64,000 bases of DNA from assembly GCA_022447185.1 (NCBI GenBank), contig JAKVAY010000041.1, forward strand, positions 33,775-97,774, given 5' to 3'. Position numbers and translations under genes: made by a program. Origin of the DNA: Fuerstiella sp. Lineage in GTDB: Bacteria; Planctomycetota; Planctomycetia; Planctomycetales; Planctomycetaceae. The notes beneath the pieces are model-generated. The model did no database searches. It saw nothing but the letters and a program-made list of their open reading frames with translations, and was not told where the DNA came from. Below are positions 51,690 through 61,002 of the stretch, in pieces (positions within the stretch are counted from its first letter, which is position 1; every line of letters starts with the position of its first letter).

Positions 51690-52496
51690 TTACCATGCCG
51701 TCCAGCCGCCATCGACAGTCAGATTCTGACCGGTGACGTAAGAGGAGGCGTCGCTTGACAGAAATACAATCGCTCCTTTGAGTTCCCAGGGGAGACCCAT
51801 GCGTTTCATGGGCAGTCGTTCACTCAGACGTTCCACCATTTCGGTCGGCGGCCCGTCGGGATTTGGGAATGGTCCGGGACTCAAACAATTAACTCGAACG
51901 TTATCATCGGCCCAGTAAGCTGCCAGATGCCTTGTCATGTGAATTGTGCCGCCCTTGAGTGCGTGATACGCCACGGGACTAGCGGCACATATATCCTTAT
52001 AAGCATCCGGATAAGACGCGACCTGTCCATACATGGAACCGATATTTGTGACGTTGCCAGACGCCGAACGACTGACGACATGGTCTCGCAAATGTCGTGC
52101 GAGTTCGAAATAACCGGCATTATTGATCTGGTGTTGTGCGAAGTCTTCAAACGTGACGCTGGTGAGATCACCACCGGACGGAGCGGCAAGCCCATTATTG
52201 ATAACGATATCGACGGCCCCAGCTATTGCGATGGCCTGTTGAAAACCATTACGGATGGATTTGGCATCCGTCTGGTCGAGTGACACTCCATGGTGCCTGG
52301 CTTCGCCCACAATCGGCAGTTTGTCGGCTGCTTCCTGCGCCCGTGCGGCATCACGGCTGGAAATGACGACCGAAGCCCCCACTTCCGCCAGCGCCTGAGA
52401 AAATGCGGTGCCGAGGTACCCGGTTCCTCCGGTAATGAGTGCCGTTTTTCCGGACAGGTCAAACAGTTCAGAAACTGTGCGTTGGTTCATCGTCAA
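51690..52496 (-). CDS. SDR-family oxidoreductase
   Basis: 268 residues. The NAD(P) site T-G-G-T-G-Y-L-G is intact, N-N-G replaces N-N-A-G, and the catalytic triad is normal (Ser in N-I-G-S-M-Y-G, then Y-H-A-L-K-G-G). The substrate loop is long (P-N-P-D-G-P-P-T-E-M-V-E-R-L). Similar proteins include gluconate 5-dehydrogenase and KduD-like enzymes. It lies 31 bases after the D-threonine-aldolase-like gene on the same strand, so the two probably form an operon. Confidence 0.9.
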   Translation of the reverse strand: MTMNQRTVSELFDLSGKTALITGGTGYLGTAFSQALAEVGASVVISSRDAARAQEAADKLPIVGEARHHGVSLDQTDAKSIRNGFQQAIAIAGAVDIVINNGLAAPSGGDLTSVTFEDFAQHQINNAGYFELARHLRDHVVSRSASGNVTNIGSMYGQVASYPDAYKDICAASPVAYHALKGGTIHMTRHLAAYWADDNVRVNCLSPGPFPNPDGPPTEMVERLSERLPMKRMGLPWELKGAIVFLSSDASSYVTGQNLTVDGGWTAW

Positions 52497-52527
52497 TACC
52501 GAGTTACGGGGTGAGAGATCTGACAGA

Positions 52528-53619
52528 CTAACGGACGATGGGGATCAGCTGTTCCAGTTGTCCGTTTCGGAATGCGTGGAAGTGAGTGTGAAAGATGTTG
52601 GTCAGGTCGCCGTAGCCTGGAATCAGTTCCAGTTGCTGACCGATTTCCAGATCAGGGCCGTCGGGTGTACGTGCGATCGCACCGTGTTCAGCCGAAAGCC
52701 AGTCTACCGTCAGGTCCGGGTGATCCGGAGCGAACGGACGATGAACAGACAGGTTCATGGTTTTGTGTCCGGCATCGATGATCGCGCGTTCGGGTGTGGG
52801 AAGACTGACCACTGTCGTCTGCACGGATAAGGCATACTGCAGTTCTGTAATCCGGCAGGCGTGGCGATAAAAGGCATCCATGAAGATTGCTCCACCGGCC
52901 TGAATCTCTGTGATGCCCGGCTGTTTCACTGTAAACGGATACGAACCCGTACCGCCGCATGACACAATCGGACACGGCAACCCACTCTGTTCAAACTGTT
53001 TTTTTAACTCCACGACACTGCCCAGGGCGCTTCGAATTGCTGATTCTTTTTCTGCCGGATCTTCAATCGTAAGCAGGTGTCCTTCGTAGGCCATCAGGCC
53101 TGTTAGCTGCAGTCCAGGGAGTTCGTTGACCTGACTCCCCAGTTTGATCGCTGACGGGCCGGCGGCGATACCCACACGGTTGAGACCAATTTCCAGCTCG
53201 ATCAGCACCCGTACTGAAGCACCAGCCTCACTCATCGCCTGCGATATCGCAGTTGCCTGATCAATGTTGTCCAGGCAAATCAGTATGTCCGCCTGTTGCG
53301 CCACCTGCACCAGTCGTTGCACCTTGGCGCTTCCGGCAATCATATTTGCGATCAGGATGTCAGAGACTCCGGCGTCTGCCATGACTTCTGCTTCGCGCAC
53401 GGTAGCGCAGGTAATGCCACCAGCACCGGCATTCAGCAGCCATTCAGCAATGACTGGTGATTTATGACATTTGGCGTGAGGCCGCCACTGGATGCCGGAC
53501 TCTCGACACACAGCAACCATTGACTGTACATTTGCTTCGAAGTGATCCAGATCCAGACACAGATAGGGTGTGCTGATTTCAGTTTTTGAACAGCCGAGTG
53601 GTGGAAGATGATCGTTCAT
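52528..53619 (-). CDS. D-threonine aldolase/DSD1-like PLP enzyme lacking a usual metal ligand
   Basis: 363 residues. It has an N-terminal alanine-racemase-type barrel with the PLP Lys in R-P-H-A-K-C-H-K-S-P (near 50) and a C-terminal DSD1-type beta domain. D-threonine aldolases and D-serine dehydratases carry H-C-D/H-x-C metal ligands in a C-terminal P-x-H-C-D-P-T motif; here it reads P-G-Y336-G-D338-L-T, so the His is Tyr and the Cys is Gly. Family members cleave or dehydrate D-beta-hydroxy amino acids. With the changed metal site the activity may differ. It is transcribed ahead of the SDR gene. Confidence 0.82.
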   Translation of the reverse strand: MNDHLPPLGCSKTEISTPYLCLDLDHFEANVQSMVAVCRESGIQWRPHAKCHKSPVIAEWLLNAGAGGITCATVREAEVMADAGVSDILIANMIAGSAKVQRLVQVAQQADILICLDNIDQATAISQAMSEAGASVRVLIELEIGLNRVGIAAGPSAIKLGSQVNELPGLQLTGLMAYEGHLLTIEDPAEKESAIRSALGSVVELKKQFEQSGLPCPIVSCGGTGSYPFTVKQPGITEIQAGGAIFMDAFYRHACRITELQYALSVQTTVVSLPTPERAIIDAGHKTMNLSVHRPFAPDHPDLTVDWLSAEHGAIARTPDGPDLEIGQQLELIPGYGDLTNIFHTHFHAFRNGQLEQLIPIVR

Positions 53620-53910
53620 AGATATTGATCAGTTTGTTGAATTGAACACCGGACTCTCAGACTATCACGGCCAGGCAGGTACCCAAACTGTGAACCACGT
53701 CTGTTCGATCTTAGACTGACATTCGCGGCGAATGTTTCAAGTTGTTCAATTGATAGGTGCAAGGCAGTCAAAGTTACCCGAACTGGATGTCCGGTTTGTT
53801 CAAAAAGAGGCCGAAGCGGGATCAGCAGAGTGGTACTCGCATTTAACAGCCGAGCTTGATTTGTAAGTGCGATAACGGCGACTTCCGGTCCGTGAATCGC
53901 ATTTGTTCAT

Positions 53911-54675
53911 TCAGATCCTGCCTTCGGCTTTTAGTTCACCGGACAATTTTTCGTGGTATTGCGCTTTTGCCGCGGTATCGGTTTCCGCTCGCGAAGAATA
54001 ATAAACGAAACCGAGAGCACGACGCGATCGACTGGACTGATTGGCTCCGGTTCTGTGAATGATCATCGCATCATGAATTACCAGATCACCGGCCGACGCA
54101 CACGCTGAAACTTCATTTGCCCGGTCTTCGTCGGAGCCGTAGTCAACGACACCCTGACTGAAGCCCAGTACCTGTGTCCGGCCATGGTTGCGCATGCCCC
54201 GCTGATGCGAGCCGGCGACATAATGCATGCAGCCATTTTCCTCGTCGACGTCATCCAGAGCGAGCCAGAGTGTCAGGGCTTCGCATGGGGCCAGATGAAA
54301 ATAGAAACCATCCTGATGAGGTGGGGTGGGTTCGCCGATTTCAGCCAGCTTGTTGAAGTACGATACGTCCTGTGGCACGATGCTGCAGCCGATGAGGTGT
54401 TCCGCAATTTGTGGCAGGGGACCGATAGTCAACTGGTCATGGAACCAGGGATCGTGTAAACCCATACGTGGCAGCTGACGAATTTGATGCTGGTCAGATT
54501 TGTCCTCGAAGAAAACGTCCATCGCCGGCAGTCCGGGCACAATGTCCGAGATGTAGCGATCCAGGTTTTTACGCAGAGCCTGTACCTGTTGTTCCTGACA
54601 AAACTGCTTCACCACGACAAATCCCTGAGCGTTGTAGCTCGCACGAATTGCCTCGCGATCCTTGGGCCAGTGCAT
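53911..54675 (-). CDS. Phytanoyl-CoA dioxygenase (PhyH) family Fe(II)/2-oxoglutarate oxygenase, copy 1
   Basis: 254 residues. Iron ligands are His120 and Asp122 (P-P-H-Q-D-G-F-Y-F-H) and His207 (A-M-I-I-H-R-T-G), followed by an Arg-rich segment that would bind 2-oxoglutarate (S-S-R-S-R-R-A-L-G). G-C-M-H-Y-V-A-G-S-H is the family's typical strand. It hydroxylates an unknown small molecule. It is divergent from the esterase gene at 55162 and shares little obvious identity with the other two PhyH proteins here beyond the core motifs. Confidence 0.9.
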   Translation of the reverse strand: MHWPKDREAIRASYNAQGFVVVKQFCQEQQVQALRKNLDRYISDIVPGLPAMDVFFEDKSDQHQIRQLPRMGLHDPWFHDQLTIGPLPQIAEHLIGCSIVPQDVSYFNKLAEIGEPTPPHQDGFYFHLAPCEALTLWLALDDVDEENGCMHYVAGSHQRGMRNHGRTQVLGFSQGVVDYGSDEDRANEVSACASAGDLVIHDAMIIHRTGANQSSRSRRALGFVYYSSRAETDTAAKAQYHEKLSGELKAEGRI

Positions 54676-55161
54676 TTGTAGATCCTGATCTGGAACGGAC
54701 TGCTGATTCAGTCACGCTTGTACGCGACCGGTCGTTCGGAATCAACTACATTGAAGGGTGGAATTCTCCGTTGCAGGTTCAGTTCAGAAACAACAATGTT
54801 CGCGGTGCGGTCGAGTTGGAATATCGAAACGCGGTTGCTTCGGCGAGTGTTGATATAAATACATTGGCAAAACAAGATCAGGGAGTCATAAGTGTAATGC
54901 TGCAAGATCTCAGCCCTGCGAGACACGTACCAGACGTCTGTTGATTTCGGATCAGCTGGATCGTATGGCGCTCATGTCTTCCGGGTGTATCAACTGGCGG
55001 TATGTTCATTCGTCACGCGGTACAGAGCCGACACCGCGTGTGATTCACCTCGTCAATGCATAGTTGTTCACGGATCCAAACTTCTCTCGGCGCGTCTTTT
55101 AGTCAATCGGAATCTCCTTATTGCAATCTGAAATCTGATCTGTCTGCAGGGAAATCTCATC
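54676..55161. other. Divergent intergenic region, no supported gene
   Basis: About 490 bases between a minus-strand PhyH gene and a plus-strand esterase gene. It should hold both promoters. Open frames here are extensions or shadows; nothing distinctive was seen. Confidence 0.45.
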
Positions 55162-56157
55162 ATGGAAATTTATTTGGCATCTCGATGGTTTCTTGCCGTA
55201 TCGACAATCGTCGTACTGCTGCCGGCACCACGAATCAGCATTGCAGCGGACGAGGAGAAAATCTGTGTGACAACGTACACTTACAAGACGGTTGACGGCC
55301 TAAACATCAAAGCTGATGTACATCGAACCGACGACAGTCAGTTGCGGCCGGTTGTTGTCTGGATTCATGGCGGCGCCTTGATCATGGGCCACCGTGAAGG
55401 ATTCAGCGATCGTGTGCGGACGGCAATGCTGGATGCAGGATATTGTTTTGTTTCAATTGATTACCGACTGGCTCCGGAAACACAACTGCCGTGGATTATT
55501 GAGGATATCGAAGACGCATTCACCTGGATTCATAAGCAGGGGCCGTCGCTGTTTTATGCAGATACAAGTCGGATCGCTGTGATGGGTGGTTCGGCTGGTG
55601 GATATCTGACACTGGTCACCGGTTACCGGATAAATCCAGTGCCGACAGTCCTGGTGCCGTTCTGGGGATACGGCGATCTCGTCGGCGAGTGGTACAGCGC
55701 ACCCAGCCCTCACGAACGTCATTATCGGACCAAAATGTCGAAGGAGGAAGCATGGCAGCAGGTCAGTGGTCCGCCGATTGCCGATTCACGCGATCGTAAG
55801 GGTGACGGAGGCGGCTTCTATCAGTTCTGTCGTCAGCATGGCTCATGGCCAAACTCGGTTTCGGGATGGGATCCGCGCACACAAGGTGACAAATTCATTC
55901 CCTTCATGCCTGTCAAAAACGTTACGGCAGACTATCCTCCGACATTGATGATCCACGGAACCAGTGACACCGATGTTCCTTATGAGCAATCCGTGATGAT
56001 GGCGGAAGAATTCCAAAAGTACGGTGTCGAGTACAAACTGATTTCGATTCGAAATGGCGAACATGGTTTAGGCGGTGGTGATCCGAAAAAGATCGACGAG
56101 GCGTACGAAGCCGCATTTGCGTTTGTAAACAGTCGCCTGACAGCACAGTCGAATTAA
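55162..56157 (+). CDS. Secreted alpha/beta-hydrolase (HSL/carboxylesterase type)
   Basis: 331 residues with a signal peptide (about 1-29, ending S-I-A-A-D). The oxyanion-hole motif W-I-H-G-G-A (67-72) and nucleophile motif G-G-S-A-G-G are of the hormone-sensitive-lipase class. The acid (T-S-D-T-D-V-P) and His (N-G-E-H-G-L-G-G) follow in order. It probably cleaves an ester in the envelope. It is placed beside three oxygenases, possibly releasing their substrate. Confidence 0.88.
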   Translation: MEIYLASRWFLAVSTIVVLLPAPRISIAADEEKICVTTYTYKTVDGLNIKADVHRTDDSQLRPVVVWIHGGALIMGHREGFSDRVRTAMLDAGYCFVSIDYRLAPETQLPWIIEDIEDAFTWIHKQGPSLFYADTSRIAVMGGSAGGYLTLVTGYRINPVPTVLVPFWGYGDLVGEWYSAPSPHERHYRTKMSKEEAWQQVSGPPIADSRDRKGDGGGFYQFCRQHGSWPNSVSGWDPRTQGDKFIPFMPVKNVTADYPPTLMIHGTSDTDVPYEQSVMMAEEFQKYGVEYKLISIRNGEHGLGGGDPKKIDEAYEAAFAFVNSRLTAQSN

Positions 56158-56689
56158 CAGCGTCTTTTCTTCACAGAAAAAATATTTGTGCGAATTTTGT
56201 CGCCGTTGGACGGGATGCTGATGATGCGCCATAAGTGTGTTTTGAACAGCAGGCGGAGTAACAATGCTCTGCGTTTTTCCATTGGTCGTGTTTCGACATG
56301 GCTGCTGCGTCGATTCCGGTGACGTTTCTTTAGTGATTCGTTCTCGGTTGTCAATGATGTTATCCTGTGACGGATGCTGTCGTTAGTTGTAGGCAGTATC
56401 GCTTTCAGGGCGGGATGGAAATCCTCTACCACTGCAGGTCCCGTCTGACGACGGGACCATGAACTGTGGCATGACGATGTAGAATCAGCGAGTCAGTCTT
56501 TGACACAACCTCCCCTGTTATCTGCGCCGTACCTGATTGCAATTACTTCCGCAGCGTGGTGTGACTCTAATAAAGCCTGCTGTTCCTGGTATCGTCAGCC
56601 AAAGATGACTTTGCCTGCGTGCCATAATTCGTTGTTCTGACAAGTCATGGTCAGATGACACAGCCCGGGATCTGGAATCAATACTCGTC
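56158..56689. other. Intergenic region with a strong hairpin
   Basis: About 530 bases between the esterase gene and the second PhyH gene. Apart from the hairpin at 56437-56458, no gene or promoter was recognised. Confidence 0.45.
56437..56458. other. Perfect 9-bp hairpin without T-tract
   Basis: GGTCCCGTC (56437-56445), TGAC loop, GACGGGACC (56450-56458). GC-rich and perfect, but no T-run follows on either strand, so it is not a standard terminator. It may be an RNA structure in the leader of the second PhyH gene, about 230 bases downstream. Confidence 0.55.
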
Positions 56690-57448
56690 ATGCTCACTGA
56701 GTCTCAAATCAAACAATATCGCCAGGAAGGATACGTCACGCCCGATTTTCGTCTGCCGGAAGATGTGTTGGAACAGATCCGACAGGCTCACGACCGTCTG
56801 ATCAAACGGCATCCGGAGTTTTCTGATTACTGTTCGGCTTTGCTGGCCTATGACACCTGGTATCTAACGGTGGCCCGAATCCCTGAAATACTGGATATGG
56901 TGGCTCAGGTCATCGGTGATGACATCGCATTGTGGAACAGCAGTTTCTTTGCCAAACCGGCCCGCATTGGTACCAGGACGCCGTGGCACCAGGACGGCGA
57001 ATACTGGCCGATCGAACCGCTGGCAACATGCACGGTCTGGATTGCCGTCGACGCTTCGACCCGACAGAACGGCTGTCTGCGCGTTATTCCCGGTTCGCAC
57101 CGGGAGCAGCGTCTGGCTCAGCATGTTAGCAACAGTGCTGAGGGGCTTGCGCTGAGTCTGGAACTGGACGAATCTGAATTCAATGAGGATGACGCTGAAG
57201 ACATTGTCCTGGAGCCAGGTCAGGTTTCACTGCATGATGTCTACCTGTATCACGGATCGGAACCCAACGAATCCGACCGTCCACGCCGGGGAATGACTCT
57301 GCGTTATATGCCCACCACATCCGTCTACGTGCACGACCGCCCAACTCGATACGTCGGCGAAGGTCGTCTGTCGATGTCACAACGAACGGTCTATCTCATG
57401 CGGGGAATCGATCAGTCCGGACAGAACGATTTTCTGGTTCGCTATTAA
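56690..57448 (+). CDS. PhyH-family Fe(II)/2-oxoglutarate oxygenase, copy 2
   Basis: 252 residues. Iron ligands His100 and Asp102 (P-W-H-Q-D-G-E-Y-W) and distal His188 (Y-L-Y-H-G-S), with Arg200 in the R-R-G-M-T-L-R-Y co-substrate segment. The strand G-C-L-R-V-I-P-G-S-H is typical. It is followed after about 170 bases by a third PhyH gene on the same strand, so the two may be co-transcribed. The substrate is unknown. Confidence 0.9.
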   Translation: MLTESQIKQYRQEGYVTPDFRLPEDVLEQIRQAHDRLIKRHPEFSDYCSALLAYDTWYLTVARIPEILDMVAQVIGDDIALWNSSFFAKPARIGTRTPWHQDGEYWPIEPLATCTVWIAVDASTRQNGCLRVIPGSHREQRLAQHVSNSAEGLALSLELDESEFNEDDAEDIVLEPGQVSLHDVYLYHGSEPNESDRPRRGMTLRYMPTTSVYVHDRPTRYVGEGRLSMSQRTVYLMRGIDQSGQNDFLVRY

Positions 57449-57617
57449 TACACTGTTCGTCATGAATCCTGAGCGACAGGTTTGTGGTTCTCACAGTCCT
57501 TGCTTACGCTTTAAGTACGGCACCTGGAAAAAGGGTCTGTGACGCAGCGCCAGAATGCGAGCTGAATGAATATGAATTTTGATGTCCGGAATTCCTGACT
57601 GTGTAAAGACAGCGAAC

Positions 57618-58478
57618 ATGACCGAACCCACGAATACCACTACGGAAGCAATCACCGCATCCACGGACTGGGCGAGTCTGAATGCCAGTGACCAAATCAG
57701 GCATCTTGAACTCGAAGGTTATCTCGTAATCCCGGACCTGATTCCGCCGAATCAAATGTCTCAGGTTCGTGAAGAACTCGATCGTCTTCCCACCACCGCT
57801 GTTGACTACAGTGAGAATCAGCGTGGCTGTTCCGACGTGCAGTGGACCGATTCTCCGGCCTGCATCGACCTCATCGCGCTCCCGGCTATGGTCGATTTTC
57901 TGACGACGCTTCTGGGGGATGAGCTGATATGCACCAGTTGTGGTTATAGTTTGTCCCAACCTGGCCATCCTGGAATTGCCATCCACACGGATGCCCAACC
58001 TTACGGGTCGAAGATCTTTGGCACCCAGGCCAGCAGCCCGTGTCTGGTCCGTGTTCTGTACTATCTTGACGATTTGACGCCGGAACGCTCACCGTTCAAG
58101 GTCATTCCCCGTTCTCATTTATCGCTGCATGCCGATGCCAACCCGTATCATCGTTATCTGCGTCATCCGGAAGAAGTGATGGTCACGTGTCGCGCAGGTT
58201 CGGCCGTGATCATCAATCAGACGGTCTTCCACGGGAATTATCCGAACGTCAGTGAATCCGATCGGCGGATGCTGGCGATTGCCTACCGACCGGCATGGTC
58301 CGGCCCGATTGTCGAAGTTCCTGACCGGGATTCGGAGCAGGTTGCTCAGCTTCCGGAACGGGTTCGACCGTTGTTTCAAAGTCTTAACACGCGTCGTATT
58401 GATTTCGATGTGCCGAATCGGCCGGCCAACATGAAAACCGAAGCTCCCGGGATCAACCCCAGTCGGTGGAGTTTATAG
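57618..58478 (+). CDS. PhyH-family Fe(II)/2-oxoglutarate oxygenase, copy 3
   Basis: 286 residues from the ATG at 57618; an in-frame start 39 bases upstream is less likely. Iron ligands are His123 and Asp125 (I-A-I-H-T-D-A-Q-P) and a distal His in Q-T-V-F-H-G-N-Y-P, with Arg-Arg in S-E-S-D-R-R-M-L-A-I-A. The F-K-V-I-P-R-S-H strand replaces the usual G-S-H with R-S-H. It is followed after 93 bases by the first of two paralogous unknown genes. Confidence 0.88.
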   Translation: MTEPTNTTTEAITASTDWASLNASDQIRHLELEGYLVIPDLIPPNQMSQVREELDRLPTTAVDYSENQRGCSDVQWTDSPACIDLIALPAMVDFLTTLLGDELICTSCGYSLSQPGHPGIAIHTDAQPYGSKIFGTQASSPCLVRVLYYLDDLTPERSPFKVIPRSHLSLHADANPYHRYLRHPEEVMVTCRAGSAVIINQTVFHGNYPNVSESDRRMLAIAYRPAWSGPIVEVPDRDSEQVAQLPERVRPLFQSLNTRRIDFDVPNRPANMKTEAPGINPSRWSL

Positions 58479-58571
58479 ATACGTTTCATTATCGATCTGA
58501 TGTTTGCCGGTACACAGAGGACATCACCGGTCCGTCCGGCAGCAGAACACGATCACAGGAAAGAGTCAGCA

Positions 58572-59477
58572 GTGACAGGTCACTGGGAATCTGTGTTGTG
58601 TCTCGATTCAGAACGTCGTCCGGATTCCGGAAGCGTTGAGGCACTGACTGACGCGATTCGGAATGGCGCGGATCTGCGTATCGGGACAGCGTTTCGATAC
58701 AACGAACATATCGATCCGACATCAGACAGTGACGAACTCATAAAGGAAGTAATGGATTTTCGGATCACGTATCTGATGGACGATCGATGGGTGGCGGGAA
58801 TTCAGAATCTTCGTATGCCGGTCGCTCTTCCCGACGGGTTTGGACCCCGCGAATCCATGTCGTTTTTTCTTTACAATCAGGATGGTCACCAGGCCATTGC
58901 CCGTCCGTACCTGGACGGTCGCGAAGCAACTGGTCAGCCAGGGCCGTCACCGGTCAACGATTGGCCGGACATGCCCAAATATCATGAATTGCAGAGCTTC
59001 GATGCGGAAACCAATGCTCCCAGCAGCAATTTTATCTACGACTTTGACTGTTTCCGATTTATGGTGCGCTCCGGCTGGCGTGAAGTCCTGTCCCATGACG
59101 CTGACGGCAAAGTAACCGGTGGTGACCTGACTGATCTGGCAGATTCGTTCGAACGTGGCGCAGAAGTCAAGATCGCTGTACGGGGGCTCTGTCACGATCT
59201 TTCTGAAGACGAAGACACTTCGGTGGATCATGAGGTCTTTATTCATCTGGGAGCATGTTACTACTACACAGATCAGCGGCTGTTCATGGCGTCAGCAAAT
59301 CCTGTGGTTCGAACGCGTCCCTCGATCCCTCTGGGCTATGGAAGCTGTTCATGGGATTTTGGATGGCTGATGCCCCGGACGGATGGCCATGCGGCTTACT
59401 GGCTTTGCGACCCGCATACCCTGAAATTTCACCGTGAATCCCGCCGTCACGCCATTCGCTGGTTTGTCAGTGAGTGA
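58572..59477 (+). CDS. Unknown two-repeat protein, family member A
   Basis: 301 residues from a GTG at 58572. This start is chosen because AGGAAAGAG (58557-58565) lies six bases upstream and because it aligns with the ATG start of the paralog at 61003. No known domain is recognised. The protein contains the same motif twice: W-x-x-x-h-x-x-[DN]-x-[DE] near the N-terminus (W-E-S-V-L-C-L-D-S-E, then A-I-R-N-G-A-D-L-R-I) and again near 180-215 (W-R-E-V-L-S-H-D-A-D-G-K, then F-E-R-G-A-E-V-K-I-A). The end R-R-H-A-I-R-W-F-V-S-E matches the paralog's end. There is no signal peptide, so it is probably cytosolic. Its position between PhyH and Gfo/Idh genes suggests a role in the same pathway. Confidence 0.75.
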   Translation: MTGHWESVLCLDSERRPDSGSVEALTDAIRNGADLRIGTAFRYNEHIDPTSDSDELIKEVMDFRITYLMDDRWVAGIQNLRMPVALPDGFGPRESMSFFLYNQDGHQAIARPYLDGREATGQPGPSPVNDWPDMPKYHELQSFDAETNAPSSNFIYDFDCFRFMVRSGWREVLSHDADGKVTGGDLTDLADSFERGAEVKIAVRGLCHDLSEDEDTSVDHEVFIHLGACYYYTDQRLFMASANPVVRTRPSIPLGYGSCSWDFGWLMPRTDGHAAYWLCDPHTLKFHRESRRHAIRWFVSE

Positions 59478-59682
59478 GCTGACGATGTAACAGCAGTGAT
59501 TGTCTGCTGGCCGTGTTATTGATCCGGAGTTCATGATTGGGATGTGCGATATAGGTCTGGTGTGTGACAGGTTCATTGTGTGAAGACCCGTCGCTACTGT
59601 TTATGTTTTCGAAGCAGACTGTTTTTAGTCTGTGGGACACATTCTCGTCGGTCACTGCAGACGACCAGGAGTTGTCAGACAC

Positions 59683-60723
59683 ATGGTGAACAGAATCAAG
59701 GTGGGGTTACTGACTCATGCCGGCGGCGCCCATGTGCGGGCGTACCTCAACGCACTGGCAGCTGCAGAACGATGTCACGAAGTCGTGCTGGCAGATCCGG
59801 ACGGATACTGGGAATCGGAAGCGAAACGCGTCCTGGGGAACAAACTGCAGTCTGTATCACGGGATCACCGCCAGGTGCTCAGCGATGATCAGCCTCAAAT
59901 GGCACTGATCACGATGGAGGCGGGTTTGGCACCACCCGTTATTGATGCAGCGCTGGAGGCCGGCTGCCACGTGTTTGCAGAAAAACCCTCCTGCGTGCGA
60001 GCTGAAGATTTTACGCCCCTTGTTCAGAAAGCCCACAGTAAACATCTTCACCTGATGCTCGCGCTGGCCAACCGCACGAACCCCGAGATCCGTGCCGCGC
60101 GAAGAATCTTTATGTCAAGCCGGATCGGAAAGCTGTTTGGAGTCGAATTGCATCTCATCGCCGACCAGACACGCCTGACACGGCCTTCCTATCATCAGAA
60201 ATGGTTTGCTGACAGAACACGAGCCGGAGGCGGGCACCTGATCTGGCTTGGGATCCACTGGCTGGATCTGGCAATGCACATCACCGGACAGTCGATCTCA
60301 GAAGTTGCTGGTTTTACCACGAATATTGGTGGCCAGCCGGTCGATATTGAGGATTCGGCAACCGCCGCGCTGCGGTTTGACAGTGGAGCGCTGGGCACGA
60401 TGACATCGGGTTATTATCTGGACCGCAGCTATCATTCACACATCAAGATCTGGGGTTCGCGGGGCTGGATTCTGGTTGAACCCATGAAAGATCAGCCGCT
60501 GACATGGTACAGCAGCGCGAGTGAAAACCCCGGCAGTCTGCAGACCAGTGCTCTGAAAGAGCCGCGAGGCTACACGCCGTTCGTCAGTGAAGCGATTCGT
60601 GCCTGTGCGGACAGGACGGACCCTCCCATCAGCAGCGATCACAGTCTGCGTGCACTCAAGACCGTGTTCTCAGTATACTCGGCTGCCGAAACCGGCCGCG
60701 CGACAAAGATTGAACGGGCCTGA
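59683..60723 (+). CDS. Gfo/Idh/MocA-family NAD(P)-dependent oxidoreductase
   Basis: 346 residues from M-V-N-R-I-K-V-G-L-L-T-H. The N-terminal Rossmann fold is slightly unusual (G-L-L-T-H-A-G-G-A-H). The family motif E-K-P-S-C is present near 110, along with the substrate-side H-x-x-D-L segment (L-G-I-H-W-L-D-L-A-M). It oxidises or reduces a sugar, inositol or related polyol in characterised relatives; the substrate here is unknown. It lies between the two paralogous unknown genes (205 and 279 bases away), all on the plus strand. Confidence 0.88.
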   Translation: MVNRIKVGLLTHAGGAHVRAYLNALAAAERCHEVVLADPDGYWESEAKRVLGNKLQSVSRDHRQVLSDDQPQMALITMEAGLAPPVIDAALEAGCHVFAEKPSCVRAEDFTPLVQKAHSKHLHLMLALANRTNPEIRAARRIFMSSRIGKLFGVELHLIADQTRLTRPSYHQKWFADRTRAGGGHLIWLGIHWLDLAMHITGQSISEVAGFTTNIGGQPVDIEDSATAALRFDSGALGTMTSGYYLDRSYHSHIKIWGSRGWILVEPMKDQPLTWYSSASENPGSLQTSALKEPRGYTPFVSEAIRACADRTDPPISSDHSLRALKTVFSVYSAAETGRATKIERA

Positions 60724-61002
60724 CCAGCAGAGTTGTGGCGGGAGTGGTCACTGTTCGCTGAACGACAATGCGGATACCGTGAGCCACGCGGTGATCCGTT
60801 GAATGGTCAGATCGTCACAGGTGGCTTCAAAATGTTGAACCGTGAGGACAACGCTCCTGCGGATCTGCCCTGCTTCGGTCGGAGGGGGGCACGTCGTCAT
60901 TCCGGTTTTAACGTGGGCGCGTCCGCCGGACGTTGCCAACAAACACAAGACGATCTGCGGTCGGGCTAATGCCCGGAATCAGCAAACCTGAAGGATTCAA
61001 CA

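Noticed and set aside
54468..54944. 158-residue plus-strand frame across the start of the first PhyH gene
   Set aside because: Antisense to PhyH codons and then intergenic; no domain and no ribosome binding site.
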